A stretch of DNA of 64,000 bases from Artemisia argyi. Lineage: Eukaryota > Streptophyta > Magnoliopsida > Asterales > Asteraceae. The position numbers and the translations under genes were made by a program. The stretch is from positions 160,226,333 to 160,290,332 of the forward strand of contig CM060681.1 in NCBI GenBank assembly GCA_030686995.1. The letters are read 5' to 3'. A model generated the notes under the pieces. That model ran no database searches, was not told where the DNA came from, and worked only from the letters and a program-made list of their open reading frames with translations. This document shows positions 1 through 11,981 of the stretch, in pieces (position 1 is the first letter of the stretch; every line of letters begins with the position of its first letter).

Positions 1-694
1 CCTGTTACACCTGAGAAAACAATCACAAAAACCCAACGCATCAATCCGAACAAAGAAAACTCACAACTAGATGTAATTCCAGACTTAGGAATAAAAACAA
101 AACAATTAAAGATATAATGCTTGTAGAATGAATGTTTGCAGATTTCCTGGAGTTTATAAAACTTAAGAATTAACAAAAACTTTAAGACTCCAGTATAAAC
201 AAAACTAGCAAAATTTCCAGAATTTTACACATGACGCCGTCAAGAGTAAACTCATGACGCCGTCAGAAGTGGCCTGCAGAAATCTTTATGTTAAGTTTTC
301 GGAAAATTTCTGGAAAAACTTACGTCCTACTTCCTGGAAAATCCTGCAAAACATCATTATGACTCGATACAAGCATTTGACTCTAACAAGTACTAATACA
401 CATGTCCATTTAATATTGTTGTGGTTCATGCTCAATTTCGTTCTTATAAACAAATTTGGATCTCCCTTACACTTATCTTTTGCAAAATACCTTTATATGC
501 AATTAAGACGAAGTTAAAAACAAAATAAAGCATTTTCACAATTTACTTTGAAACATGAGCCACAAACAATAAAAATAAAACATGCATACGGAAACAAATA
601 AAATCAAACAAACAAACAAATAAAAACACACAAAACATGGGTTGCCTCCCTAGAAGCGCTTGTTTTTGTTCGAGTCACGAGCCTGACTCTACCC
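1..694 (-). mobile_element. 3' noncoding region of leftmost gag-only LTR element
   Basis: This is the post-gag noncoding part of a minus-strand element that continues past the left edge. It aligns by eye with 5160-5614, 11500-11980 and 15210-15690, and with the reverse complement of 21353-21850. It includes the conserved segment read on the minus strand as GAAGCGCTT followed by GGAGGCAACCC, near 639-665. Two TGACGCCGTCA palindromes lie at about 232-262. The plus-strand reading frame here is not coding; it recurs only because the DNA is repeated. Confidence 0.8.
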
Positions 695-1690
695 TTATTT
701 AACGGAAATAGGGGAGGTTTTCCCTACACTTAGGTTCAAGTGTGGGTGAAAGTAGCGATACACACCCTTAAGGTGTGAATATGCCACGTGAGGTGAAGGG
801 GGTGAGTGAATGGCTTCCTTCATCCTAAAACTACCCGGATAATATTGGTTGATGGGTGGGTCGGTTCCTCTTTTGTCTCCTAGAAATATATCTAAGGATG
901 GAAAGGTGTGTAAAGATTGAGGTTCCGGTTCATCAACACTAGGAAATTCCCTAGAACTAGGAGTAAGGTTATCACTACAAGTGTTCAAACCTATATCCTT
1001 AAGTGGTGCCTGGTCCAAGGGTTCTACCTCCATCGGAATTCCTAAAGTTTCTTCTACTTCTTCCGGGTAAGTCACGGGCAGTGTGTGTGCCTCAAATGAT
1101 GGTTGAGTATTTTGTGGGCTTATGTTATTTACCTCATCATTCCATGTGTTAATATCACCTATATCCTCAACATGTGTTTTATTATAATCTAGCCCTAACA
1201 TTCTCCCAAGTATCTCACGTGCTTCTCTAGGCATCTCAACTTGTATGTCTGAATCATAAGGATCATCTTCAATATTCTGACTGCTATATACAAATTGCCC
1301 AAAAGATTCATCATCTGTTTCTTGAGATTCATCATCATCGATCATAAAACCTAGGTCTTTTTTATCAATGTGATCATGCTCGGCTAAATCCTCCTCAATT
1401 GTTTTCTTAGGTAGTGATAATAGCAAACCTAGTGCTTCATCCAACTTATGATTTGTTGCAATGGCTCTCTCCATAATTCCTTGGCAAACTAGGTCGCATT
1501 TCCTATTAGCCTCACTAAAACTAGATCTTAAACATGGAAGTTGTTCATAAGAATCTATCCTAGGTGAAGGCTCATATGATTCATAGGTGTCTCAAAATGA
1601 GGTATTTTGAACTTTTTGGTGTGTTAGCCGCTCAACCCTATCTTGTAATCTTAGAAGTCTAAGTGTAAAGTCTATTTGAAGCAAATTATA
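695..1690 (-). pseudogene. Type B gag-only element: acidic C-terminal gag region, broken
   Basis: A 259-codon open frame (1474 down to 695) continues upstream in frame to about 1690, interrupted by a TGA near 1590. The product is acidic, starting with a region rich in D and E (for example DLGFMIDDDESQ), and ends SVGKTSPISVK. It is clearly paralogous to the C-terminal part of 11982-13439. The Retrotrans_gag domain seen in that copy is missing here, so this is a further truncated relative. No zinc knuckle or protease motif is visible, and the function of the acidic tail is unknown. The primer-binding site and LTR follow at higher coordinates, as expected for a minus-strand element. Confidence 0.7.
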
Positions 1691-1815
1691 AACAAAATCA
1701 CAAAGAAAAGATAGACTACGAGAAAGCTACAAAGTAAAAAAGAAAAAATCTCATTTGATAGGAATCTAATGAGTAGACCTAATAAAAATCAAATTCAACC
1801 TAAACAATAACTATT

Positions 1816-1833
1816 CCCCGGGCTGCGGCGCCA
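1816..1833 (-). other. Primer-binding site (tRNA-Asp-like)
   Basis: On the minus strand this reads TGGCGCCGCAGCCCGGGG, six bases inside the LTR end. The first eight bases match the tRNA-Asp primer site used by plant Athila/Tat elements, and the GGGG end also fits, but the middle diverges. Confidence 0.75.
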
Positions 1834-1839
1834 AAAACT

Positions 1840-3397
1840 TGATACGTGGGAATCGCACCAGGCTTTACCTCTCAAGGGATCTTGAGAAGCTTACAACCCC
1901 CACCAGGCAGTGTACCTGATCGTTGTAGTATAGTATAGTGACAAGTACCGGGGGATTGATCGTTCAGCTAGGAATAGTGTCGTTAGGATTGAAATTAATC
2001 TAACTAGGTCTAAAGGTGAAGGATGATTCTTTTTTATGTTTTTATATTTTATGAAAAGCAAGTAAAAATCTCGGGTATTGGGAGAGTGGGCGGAATTAGT
2101 TGCTAATCAACTAACCCAAATGCTACTAATTAAACTAATAAACAAGAAAATAAACTAAGGTTCTACAAGATAAGTGAAGCATGTCTACCTATGATATGTT
2201 ACTCCTTGCTAGCTATCCAATCCTACCTATTGAATTGTAACCTTGTTTTAATTGACGGGTTGTATTCCTTAATACCATTCATGGGGTGGCGCACTTAATT
2301 CCCCAATCCTATGAGTGCCTACTTCACTCCTATGTCGAGCCGGCTAAGAAGCTCCTAACATGGGATCATTAGAATTTACTCATGTATTAAATACAACCAA
2401 TAAAACCTAGTGCACGTCAGTTCATGTTTCCTAAGACGTTCAAGCATGTTACCATTTGGAGATCTGCCAGTTTTCTTAAGCCTAACATCGAATTCATTCA
2501 ATCAAAACAAGAATCAATAGGAAACAAGAATTATAAACTAAACCAACTAGATCTATTGAAGTTGTCACGCCTTAATTGATGGAGATAGACACACACATCA
2601 ACAAGCCCCTCATTGATGGAGATAGACACAACATCAACAAGAAATCAATGAGATCTAATCAATTATATACAAGTTTCACATAATCACAAGTAGACACAAG
2701 GTGAATTAGCAAATCATCGTCAAAGAAGAGCAAACAACAATGATAATGGAAAACATAACTAAGATAGAATCATCAAACCAATACATGATGTTTATGGAGT
2801 GATTGAAACCCTCTAAGTTTCTGGAAAAACACCCACCTAAACCCAGGAATTAACCTTAGGGTTTAGGGCTTACAAAAAGTGAAGTTATGATGTTATATTT
2901 ATAGGCATGTTTTCTGTCGGCCCTTCTTGACGGCGTCAGCCCGTTACTCTTGACGCCGTCACCACCATTTTTTACCAAATTGTAGATCTCTTCGTCCTCT
3001 TCGCGTGGGCTTTTGAATCACCTCAATCCGAGTCCGTATGCAAAAGTTATGACCAAAACAATATCAGCTACTCCGCGCGCAAGTTTTGACAAGTTAACAC
3101 GTGACGGCCTTGGGTGACGCCTTCACGTTCTCTATGGGACGTCACCACTTTTACTCTTGACGCCGTCAAGATTTTCTTCTTGACGCCGTCATCCACTGTT
3201 CCCAGCAAGGAAAATTAAGTCTTTGGTGTTTTCTTCACTTTTATGCTCCAAAAACGTCCGAATTGCTTCCTTTTCCAGATTTCACTCCCAAAGTACCTAA
3301 AATCACAAAAGGAACGATTTAGGGTAATATTTGATCAAATAAATTCAATTCCGGGCTTAAATGACCCCTTAAAAGTGGTTCATTTTTTGCCTCATCA
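1840..3397 (-). repeat. LTR 1 of the gag-only element array
   Basis: On the minus strand it starts TGATGAGGC and ends GTATCA, so it has TG...CA ends. Length is 1558 bp. It contains several TGACGCCGTCA motifs (about 2930-3190) and a TATA box (minus-strand CCTATAAATATAAC, about 2891-2905). On the minus strand the LTR is followed by the primer site at 1816-1833. At higher coordinates it abuts a 3' noncoding region that lacks the roughly 200 bp next to the LTR in the 9588 copy. Confidence 0.9.
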
Positions 3398-3723
3398 ATC
3401 TCTCACTACCTGTCATAGCGAAATAGATTACCATAGGCTTAGGAAAGGATCAAACCTCCACCACATGGCGTAAGCACCTAGGATAAACTATCAAAGAGGT
3501 TTCTTAAAGGGTTGTAACGTTAGGTGTAGGGATATGGAATACACGGTTTTGTTGGATATAGACAGTCTTTACTGGTGGCGAGTTAATAATCTTGGTTAAT
3601 TACATGTACAATACGGCGTTGCTAAGCCAAGACTCGACTCGACTTAAGCTATTAAATGAAAAATAACAAAAACATAAAATGAAACGGGATGGTAGTCCGT
3701 ATGTTTTTTCTATTTTCTTTTTC

Positions 3724-3758
<35 letters not shown>

Positions 3759-5614
3759 TTATTTATTTATTTTATTATTTTTTTTTTACACTCTTACCCT
3801 ACCATCCAAAATAATACATCATAGGGAATGAAAATTCCCCTTACACTTGAATTTTTAGATACTTTACAATAAACTAATCTAATGACTCGAATTAAGAAAA
3901 TCAAAACACTTAGAGTACTTTTAAGATTAACGTACATATGGGGTAATAAATGATGTTCTTCCCCATTACTCCATAAAATAAGTACTTTACCCATGAGTCC
4001 CAATCGTCCTAAAACAATATGTACAAGGATATGACTCGACTTAGCAACCATGTAACCAATTAGATAATTAACTAAGGGTTTAACAAATAACAATAATGCA
4101 ATAAAGATGAGTGCATACACGGAAGGCTAAGGCGATTTGGGTGTACATTTAAGTGGGGTGTAACAAATTCTTCCTTTAAGTAAGATGCTTAAAGTTAGAA
4201 ACGAAAAGATAGGCTCGGAGGGGTGTACTAGGGGTTTCGTGTACTAAAAATGAGTACAACACTAAGGGTGTGGGAAAAATTAGTTGACTTAACTAGCCAA
4301 GTAATATGACTTAAATGGTCAAGTAATTATGATACGCGTTTAACACAAGGGTGATCCTAATGCCTCTTTTCATGTAGTAAATCCTACTACACGAATGTAG
4401 TCTCACTAGCGGTCTCGGGATGCATCACTAACGCAAGTTCTAGAATCTAAATGCTACCGGTACACTCATAAGCACTAATAATAAATGTTTTTCCTATCAA
4501 ATCTAAAGGCGAACCTCACATATTTGGGTGGAAAATTTTTCTGAATGATACGGGTATGTGCTAGTCATACAATCTCCTATCCATGAGACGCTTGCTATGG
4601 CTAAAGTTTCACTCCTAAATGTTGTAAAAAAAATTAAATTTGGCGCTAAAACTGCACTAAAAAGTATTTCTCATAGTTTTATTACACATCTACTATCAAA
4701 CAAACAAACTCAAGCGAAAGTGTATCTGTAAGGTATCATCATTTTACCCTCCCCTTACACTTAGGATGAACATTGTCCCCAATGTTCAAGTAAAGAATGT
4801 AAAAGTGAAATAAGTAAAAAGAATGAAATCAAATACTCCCCTGATTCGCTCGGTATGGATAATAAGGTGGCCAGGTTAGATCTTCCTCCAAGAAAATGAA
4901 CAATCAAAGCTTCCCTTCCAGAATATAAATCATCTTCTTGTCATACATAACCTGTAAAACCTGAGAAAACAGACAAGGCAACCTCGCGTAAAATCGGTGG
5001 CAATCTATATATGCTAATAAATCCTAAAAGAAACAAAATAAGATATATTGCTTGTGGAATGATGTTTGCAGATTTCCTGGAGATTATAAAACTAAAGATT
5101 CAACAAAAACTTTAAGACTCTGTTAGAAAAACAAAACTGGTAAAATTTCCAGAATTTTACACGTGACGCCATCAGAAGTGACCTGCAGAAATTCTTATGT
5201 TAAGTTTTCAGAAAATTTCTAGAAAAACTTCGTCCTACTTCCTGGAAAATCCTGTAAAACATCATTATGACTCGATACAAGCATTTGACTTTAACAAATA
5301 CGAATATACATGTTCACTTAGTATTGTGGAGAATCATGATCGAGTTTGTTTCTTAAAAACATATTTGGGGTTTCCCCTTACACTTATCTTTTGCAAAATA
5401 CCTTTGGATGAAGTTAAGACTAGGCCAAACAACAAAGTAAAGTATTTTCATTATTTTAGTTTTGAAACATGATCTACCAACAATATAAATAAAGCATGCA
5501 TACGGAAGCAAATAACAAACAAACAAAATAAAATCACACAAAACATGGGTTGCCTCCCAAGAAGCGCTTTTCTTTATTTACGAGTCTTGTAGCTAGACTC
5601 AAGGTCATGGGTTA
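3398..5614 (-). mobile_element. 3' noncoding region of type A element 1
   Basis: No coding frame is credible here. The region is homologous to 9588-11981, 13970-15691 and the reverse complement of 21353-22019 plus 31632-33506. Landmarks are an (AT)n microsatellite near 3725-3790, a 20-bp hairpin GAACATTGTCCCCAATGTTC at 4768-4787, and polypurine-tract-like minus-strand AAGTGTAAGGGG near 3835, 4748 and 5386. The minus-strand 108-codon frame at 3794-4120 is carried in a decayed repeat and has no recognisable domain. Confidence 0.8.
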
Positions 5615-7873
5615 CTACGTGACCTCATTGTTGGTTTCACTTTCTAAGTCATCTCCTATACCAGTTTTGTATTCCGGACCTAGTTGCAAGCATTCTTTGT
5701 AGAAACCAAGCATCCTATTCATCACATACTCTACTCCTCTATGTCTATCCTCATCATTCCTATAGTAAGCTGCTTGTTTGTGTTCCTTTTCTATGTTAGA
5801 CAGGAGGCGGTACTGCTCAATCTTATAGGGCATTTGGTAGGCAATCTCATCATTCTCCTCCTTGAACCTAACTATCCCTAAAGTCGGATGATAACTCATC
5901 TTAGTGGCCTCAACAAATGGTTTCCCGAACACTACTTGGCTTAGGCAAGCATCTATCACCGGACGAGTATCCTCTACTATCATAAAATCGATCTCATAAG
6001 TGAAATTTCCCACAATCACATGCAATCCTTTCACTCTTCCTACAAAATTACTTATCAAATTCTTATTGGGCATCATCCTATAACCAAGTTGTTTCTTCAT
6101 TACCCAATTGTAATAAGTCCTAGTCATGATGTTTATAGGAGATCTAGGATCGATATAAGCTTTCCATATATGCATATACCCGATGTTGTATGGTATGTTG
6201 ATGTTAGAGGGGTCTCCCAATTTGATAAGGGGTGTGCCAAGGATATCTGGTGTCTCGGGGCCATCGAATAAATCCTTATGATATTCCCGTTCTTCCTTGG
6301 TGGGCAACTTATCAAAGTACTCTTCTACAGTCTCTACTTCCTCTAACTCTTCTCCCTTATTAACCTCAACTTCCCTAATTTCATCCCGAGTCTCGGTTTC
6401 TTCTTCAACTTCATCCTTGTCACTTTCTTCTATATTCTTACCTATTGGCTTAATGGTGACAACATTGACAAAGTGGACATGTTTGGATGATGAGGGGTCC
6501 TTAGTTTGGATTCCGTTATTGGCGTCCCTAGTGTCCTTCCTAGGTGTAGTTAACGCTTGGTTGTTGAGGGCTTTCAACAAGTTGTCAATCTTGTTGGTCA
6601 TCTCCGTTTGTTGTTGGTTGAATTCGGTTTCAAACCTAGCTATGCGAGCCTCTTGAGATGCCATAAACTTGGACATCAATCCTTCAAGATTGCTGGTACT
6701 AGCATAGTTGTTAGAAGGATTGTTGTTGAAAGTACGGTTGGAGGGTGGACCGTTTGGTTGGTAACGATTAGGCGGATTGGAAGAATTGGCTTGGTTTTGT
6801 TTCCACCTAAGGTTTGGGTGATTTTTCCAAGAGGGGTTGTAGGAATCACCATACGGGTTTGGCTCGGGTTTGAAAGTGTACCACTTATCTCCCGCTTCGT
6901 CGGTACGCGAGGATGCGTAGTCCGCAAAAGCTGTTCCGGGGAGTTCCACACAATCACGAGTGTCATGGGGACCTCTACATAATTCGCATGAAGAAGTGAT
7001 TTTGTTAACTTGGCTTGAAGGCTTAGGAGCTTCGTAAGATTTCATGAGAAACTTGACTTGGTCCTCAAGTTCCATGATCCTACGGTCGGGAGTGCGAGAA
7101 TTGTTCGAAGGCAAAGATATTTCCTTGACCGTTTTGTTCAAATCACGCAGATCATTCCAACTTTCGTTGTCATAGAGATCAAGATCTTCTATGAGTTCCC
7201 ATGATTCTTCCGCACTTAGATCACGTAGCTTACCACCGGCCGATTGGTCAATGGCTCGCCTTGTGGATAGATCGATATGGTCATAGAAGATTTGGACTTG
7301 GAGCCAAAGATCTATGCCATGATGAGGGACTTTTTAGAGTAAGTCCTTGAATCGAGTCCATGCTTCATATAGAGTTTCATTTTGACGTTGTTGGAACATC
7401 AAGATGTCATTTCTAAGCTTGGTAGTTCTCCCCGGTGGGAAAAATTGAGCAAGGAAACGAGTAGTGAGATCATCCCATGAGGTGATGGATCCCGCGGGTA
7501 AACGCTCAAGCCATTGACTAGCTTGATCACGTAGAGAGAATTGGAATTGGCATAATCGGGTCGACTCTCTAGTTGTAGCATCAAGGTCTATAGAATCTAC
7601 GATTTTAAGGAAGTCCTTGAGATGTTGATTTGGATCTTCGAAACGAAATCCATGGAACGTACATCCGCTTTGCACCAACCGGATGGTGTCGGATCGCAAG
7701 GGAGACACATTGGCTCCTTGGGTGAGTTCAACGGTGTTTCGGTAGCCTTGGTGGCTAGGTCGGGAGTACTCTCCTAGGGTTCGGGGCCTAAGAGGTTGGT
7801 TAGCTAGTGGCAGGTTTTGTGGGTGGTCCTGTTGTTGTGGGATGATGGGTTCAAAGATGTTACCATTGTCCAT
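5615..7873 (-). pseudogene. gag: Type A gag polyprotein with protease-like domain, one premature stop
   Basis: One frame of about 753 codons runs from ATG at 7873 to the stop at 5615, broken by a single TAA just after LYEAWTRFKDLL (7334). The other copy has CAA at that codon. Order of parts: a proline- and glutamine-rich N-terminus; a Retrotrans_gag domain (FLAQFFPPGRT, then DILMFQQ); a short zinc knuckle CELCRGPHDTRDC with CX2CX3HX4C spacing; a glutamine/asparagine-rich linker; an acidic EEVETVEEYFDKLP stretch; and a retropepsin-like segment. In that segment the usual D-S/T/L-G active-site motif is replaced by DPRSP. No reverse transcriptase or integrase follows; the frame runs straight into the post-integrase noncoding region, which marks a gag-only derivative. 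It could supply Gag in trans only if the stop were absent. Confidence 0.88.
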
Positions 7874-8020
7874 GATGTCGGATGGCGAAGAGTTACGAAC
7901 AAAAACACTAAGAAATAGATAGACTAAAGAGAACCTACAAAATAAAAATAAAATCTTACTAGAAAGGAATCTAGCAAGTAGACCTAATAAAAATAAATCC
8001 TAACCTAGACAATTACTATT

Positions 8021-8038
8021 CCCCGGGCTGCGGCGCCA
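8021..8038 (-). other. Primer-binding site (tRNA-Asp-like)
   Basis: Identical in sequence and spacing to the site at 1816-1833, six bases inside LTR 2. Confidence 0.75.
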
Positions 8039-8044
8039 AAAACT

Positions 8045-9587
8045 TGATGCGTAGGGATTGCACCAGGCTTTACCTCTCGAGGGATCTCGAGAAGCTTACA
8101 ACCCCCACCAGGCAGTGTACCTGATCGACGTAGTATAGTATAATGACAAGTACCGGGGGATTGATCGTTCAGCTAGGAATAGTGTCGCTAGGATTAGAAA
8201 ACCTAAAGACTAGGTCTAGAGATGATGGATGATTCTTTTTGTATTTTTAGGTTTTAATAAAAGCAATTAAAAATATCGGTTTTGAAGGAGTTGGGCGGAA
8301 TTAGTTGCTAGTCAACTAACCCAATTACTAAGATGCAATCAAAATAAAATACTAAAAATGAAAATAAACTAAATTAAACTAGTGGTGTGAGCAATATATG
8401 GGAGAATTGTGTTTACTTAGGTTTCACTACTACCTAGATATCTTTTACAGGTTAATTACTTGTTACAGTTGCGTGGATGACGGATTGTATTCCTTAATAC
8501 CATTCATGGGGTGGCGTACTTACTTCCCCAATCCTATAAGCGCCTACTTCACTCCTATGTCGAGCCGGCTAAGAAGCTCCTAACATGGGATCATTAGAAT
8601 TTGCTCATACGTTAAATACAACCAATAAAACCTAGTACACATCGGTTCATGTTTCCTAACACGTTCAAGCATGTTACACAATGGAGATCTGCCAGTTTTC
8701 TTAAGCCTAACATTGAAATCATTCATCCATTACAACTATAAAGAAGCAATCAACATATAATTAACATTTAGGTTTCATTACATCTAAGCAAACACATGAA
8801 ACATCTAGCCTAGCATGTTGAAATCAAGACAAGCATAAGATATATTCAAACAACATATAGACATATTGAATGAAATATAAGAGGACTTATCTCAATTGAA
8901 CATGAAAGGTTTCAAGGGGTGAAAACCCTTGAAAATACTATAAAAAACGAGTTTGTTACAGTATTAATTGAACATTTAGGAGTGACACTTTACCCATAGC
9001 TCAATTAAAAACAGTTAATTACATGTACTCATTTTCAAGGGGTGAAAACCTTTGAAAATACTGTAAAAAACGACCTAGGGTTTATTAGGTTCGACCCTAT
9101 TATTCTCCACACAAGTTCCTCTCTGATGAATGAAAAATAGAAAAGTATATATAGATTCTGTGAGGTGACGGCGTCAAGAACAAATGTCTGACGCCGTCAT
9201 CTCGCCGCCAAATAATTTCTCGAACTGCCTAGATCTGGGTTTGACGCCGTCACGTGTACTCCTTATGCAGGCCGTCACAAAATTTACTCTTGACGCCCTT
9301 CTCATGACGCCTTCAGGTTTTCTCTGGGTCGTCATGGATTTTACTCCTGACGCCGTCAGAATTTTCCTTTTGACGCCGTCAGGTACTGTTCTCAGCATGG
9401 AAAATTAAGTCTTTGCCGTTTTCTTCACTTTTATGCTCCAAAAACGTCCAAAATGCTTCCTTTTCCAGAATCCACACCCAAAGTACCTAAAATCACAAAA
9501 GGAACGATTTAGGGCAATATTTGATCAAATAAATTCAATTCCGGGCTTAAATGACCGCCAAAAGACGGTTCATTTTTCGCCTCATCA
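8045..9587 (-). repeat. LTR 2 of the array
   Basis: It has TG...CA ends and is 1543 bp long. Near the R region it carries a duplicated hairpin (TTTCAAGG...CCTTGAAA, near 8909-8952 and again 9032-9076). The filler between the two (8953-9031) resembles pieces of the element's own 3' noncoding region. A TGACG-rich U3 lies at 9165-9385. It is shared between the type A unit on its left and the type B unit on its right. Confidence 0.9.
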
Positions 9588-10096
9588 TATACCCTTACAC
9601 TTGAGATTTGCTTGTCCTCAAGCAAATGCGCTTTTATTCTAGTCAAAATACAAGTTAGGGGTCATTTAACACTAACATAAAAGTAATTACAACAAATAAT
9701 CATTCCACTAAAGACCCAAGACAAGCACGGAGGTCATACACTAGCACCTCACAAATAGTGTTTAGATACTCACATCTCTCGGGTGTAATAAAGTGTATAT
9801 CACAATATGGAAATGGAAAACATCTCTCACTACCTGTCATAGCAAAATAGATTACCATAGGCTTGGGAAATGATCAAACCTCCACCACATGGCGTAAGCA
9901 CCTAGGATAAACTATCAAAGAGGTCTTTTAAAGGGTTGTAACGTTAGGTGTAGGGATATGGAATACACGGTTTTGTTGGATATAGGCAGTTTTTACTGGT
10001 GGCGAGTTAATAATCTTAGTTAATTACATGTACAATAAATTAAACATAGAATGAAACGGGATGGTAGTCCGTATGTTTTTTTCTCTTTTATTTTTC

Positions 10097-10129
<33 letters not shown>

Positions 10130-11981
10130 ATACACTCTTACCCTACCATCCAAAATAATACATCATAGGGAATGAAAATTCCCCTTACACTTGAATTTTT
10201 ACATACTTTACAATAAACTAATCTAATGACTCGAACTAAGATAATCAAAACACTTGGAGTACTTTTAAGATTAACACACATACGGGGATAATAATATGAC
10301 GTTCTTCCCCATTACTCCATAAAATAATTACTTTACCCATGAGTCCCAATCGTCCCAAAACAATATGTACAAGGATATGACTCGAGTTAGCAACCATGTA
10401 ATCTATTAGATAATTAACTTAGGGTTTAACAAATAACAATAACGCACTAAAGATGAGTGCATACACGGAAGGCTAAGGCGATTTGGGTGTACATTTAAGT
10501 GGGGTGTAACAAATTCTTCCTTTAAGTAAGATGCTTAAAGTTAGAAACGAAAAGATAGGCTCGGAGGAGTGTACTAGGGGTTTCGTGTACTAAAAATGAG
10601 TACAACGCTAAGGGTGTGGGGAAAATTAATTGACTTAGCTAGCCAAGTAATATGACTTAAATGGTCAAGTAATTATGATACGCGTTTAACACAAGGGTGA
10701 TCCTAATGCCTCTTATCATGTAGTAAATCCTACTACACGAATGTAGTCGCACTAGCGGTCTCGGGATGCATCACTAACGCAAGTTGTAGAATCTAAATGC
10801 TACCGGTACACTCATAAGCACTAATAGTAAATGCTTTTACTATCAAATCTAAAGGCGAACCTCACATATTTGGGTGGAAATTTTTTTCTGAATGGTACGG
10901 TTTTGTGCTAGTCATACAATCTCCAATCCATGAGACGCTTGATATGGCTAAAGTTTCACTCCTAAATGTTGTAAAAAATTTTAAATTTGGCGCTAAATTT
11001 GAACTAACAAGTATTTCTCATAGTTTTATTACACATCTACTATCAAACAAATAAACTCAAGCGAAAGTGTACCTGTAAGGTATCATCATTTTACCCTCCC
11101 CTTACACTTAGGATGAACATTGTCCCCAATGTTCAAGTAAAGAATGTTAAAGTGAAATAAGTAAAAAGAATGAAATCAAATACTCCCCTGATTCGCTCGG
11201 TATGGATAATAAGGTGGCCTGGTTAGGTCTTCCTCCTAGAAAATGAACAATCAAAGCTTCCCTTCCAGAATATAAATCATCTTCTTGTCATACATAACCT
11301 GTAAAACCTGAGAAAACAGACAAGGCAACCTCGCGTAAAATCAGCGACAATCTATATATGCTAACAAATCCTAGAAAACAAAATAAGATATAATGCTTGT
11401 GGAATGATGTTTGCAGATTTCCTGGAGATTATAAAACTAAAGATTCAACAAAAACTTTAAGACTCCGTTAGAAAAACAAAACTGGTAAAATTTCCAGAAT
11501 TTTACACGTGACGCCGTCAAGAGTAAACTCGTAACGCCGTCAGAAGTGATCTGCAGAAATTCTTATGTTAAGTTTCCGGAAAATTTCTGGAAAAATTTCG
11601 TCCTACTTCCTGGAAAATCCTGCAAAACATCATTATGACTCGATACAAGCATTTGACTCTAACAAATACGAATATACATGTTCACTTAATATTGTGGAGA
11701 ATCATGATCGGTTTTGTTTCTTTAAAAACATATTTGGGGTTTCCCCTTACACTTATCTTTTGCGAAATATCTTTGGATGAAGTTAAGACAAAGCCAAACG
11801 ACAAAATAAAGTATTTTCACCATTTTAGTTTGAAACATGATCTACCAACAATAAAAAATAAAGCATGCATACGGAAACAAATAACAATCAAACAAAATAA
11901 AAACAAATGAAAACACACAAGAAATGGGTTGCCTCCCAAGAAGCGTTTGTTTTTGTTCGAGTCACGAGCCTGACTCTACCC
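9588..11981 (-). mobile_element. 3' noncoding region of type B element 2
   Basis: This is the most complete copy of the noncoding region next to the LTR. It begins, on the plus strand, with the complement of a polypurine tract (ACCCTTACACTTGAG), has a T tract of about 29 near 10099-10127, and contains the hairpin GAACATTGTCCCCAATGTTC near 11115. Two TGACG-type palindromes lie at 11508-11542; the second is decayed. No genes are seen. Confidence 0.8.

Noticed and set aside
254..517. Plus-strand 87-codon frame, similar to frames at 5197, 11565 and 15274
   Set aside because: It recurs only because it lies in the repeated 3' noncoding region of the LTR family; copies differ by frameshifts and no domain is present.
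1921..1947. A real tRNA-Asp gene in the LTRs
   Set aside because: Only the 5' part matches; no anticodon arm, T-arm or acceptor partner is found, and a 5-base repeat interrupts the D-arm.
6297..6982. Plus-strand frames opposite gag (also 16375-17060)
   Set aside because: They are antisense shadows of the minus-strand gag frame, which has the zinc knuckle and Gag domain.
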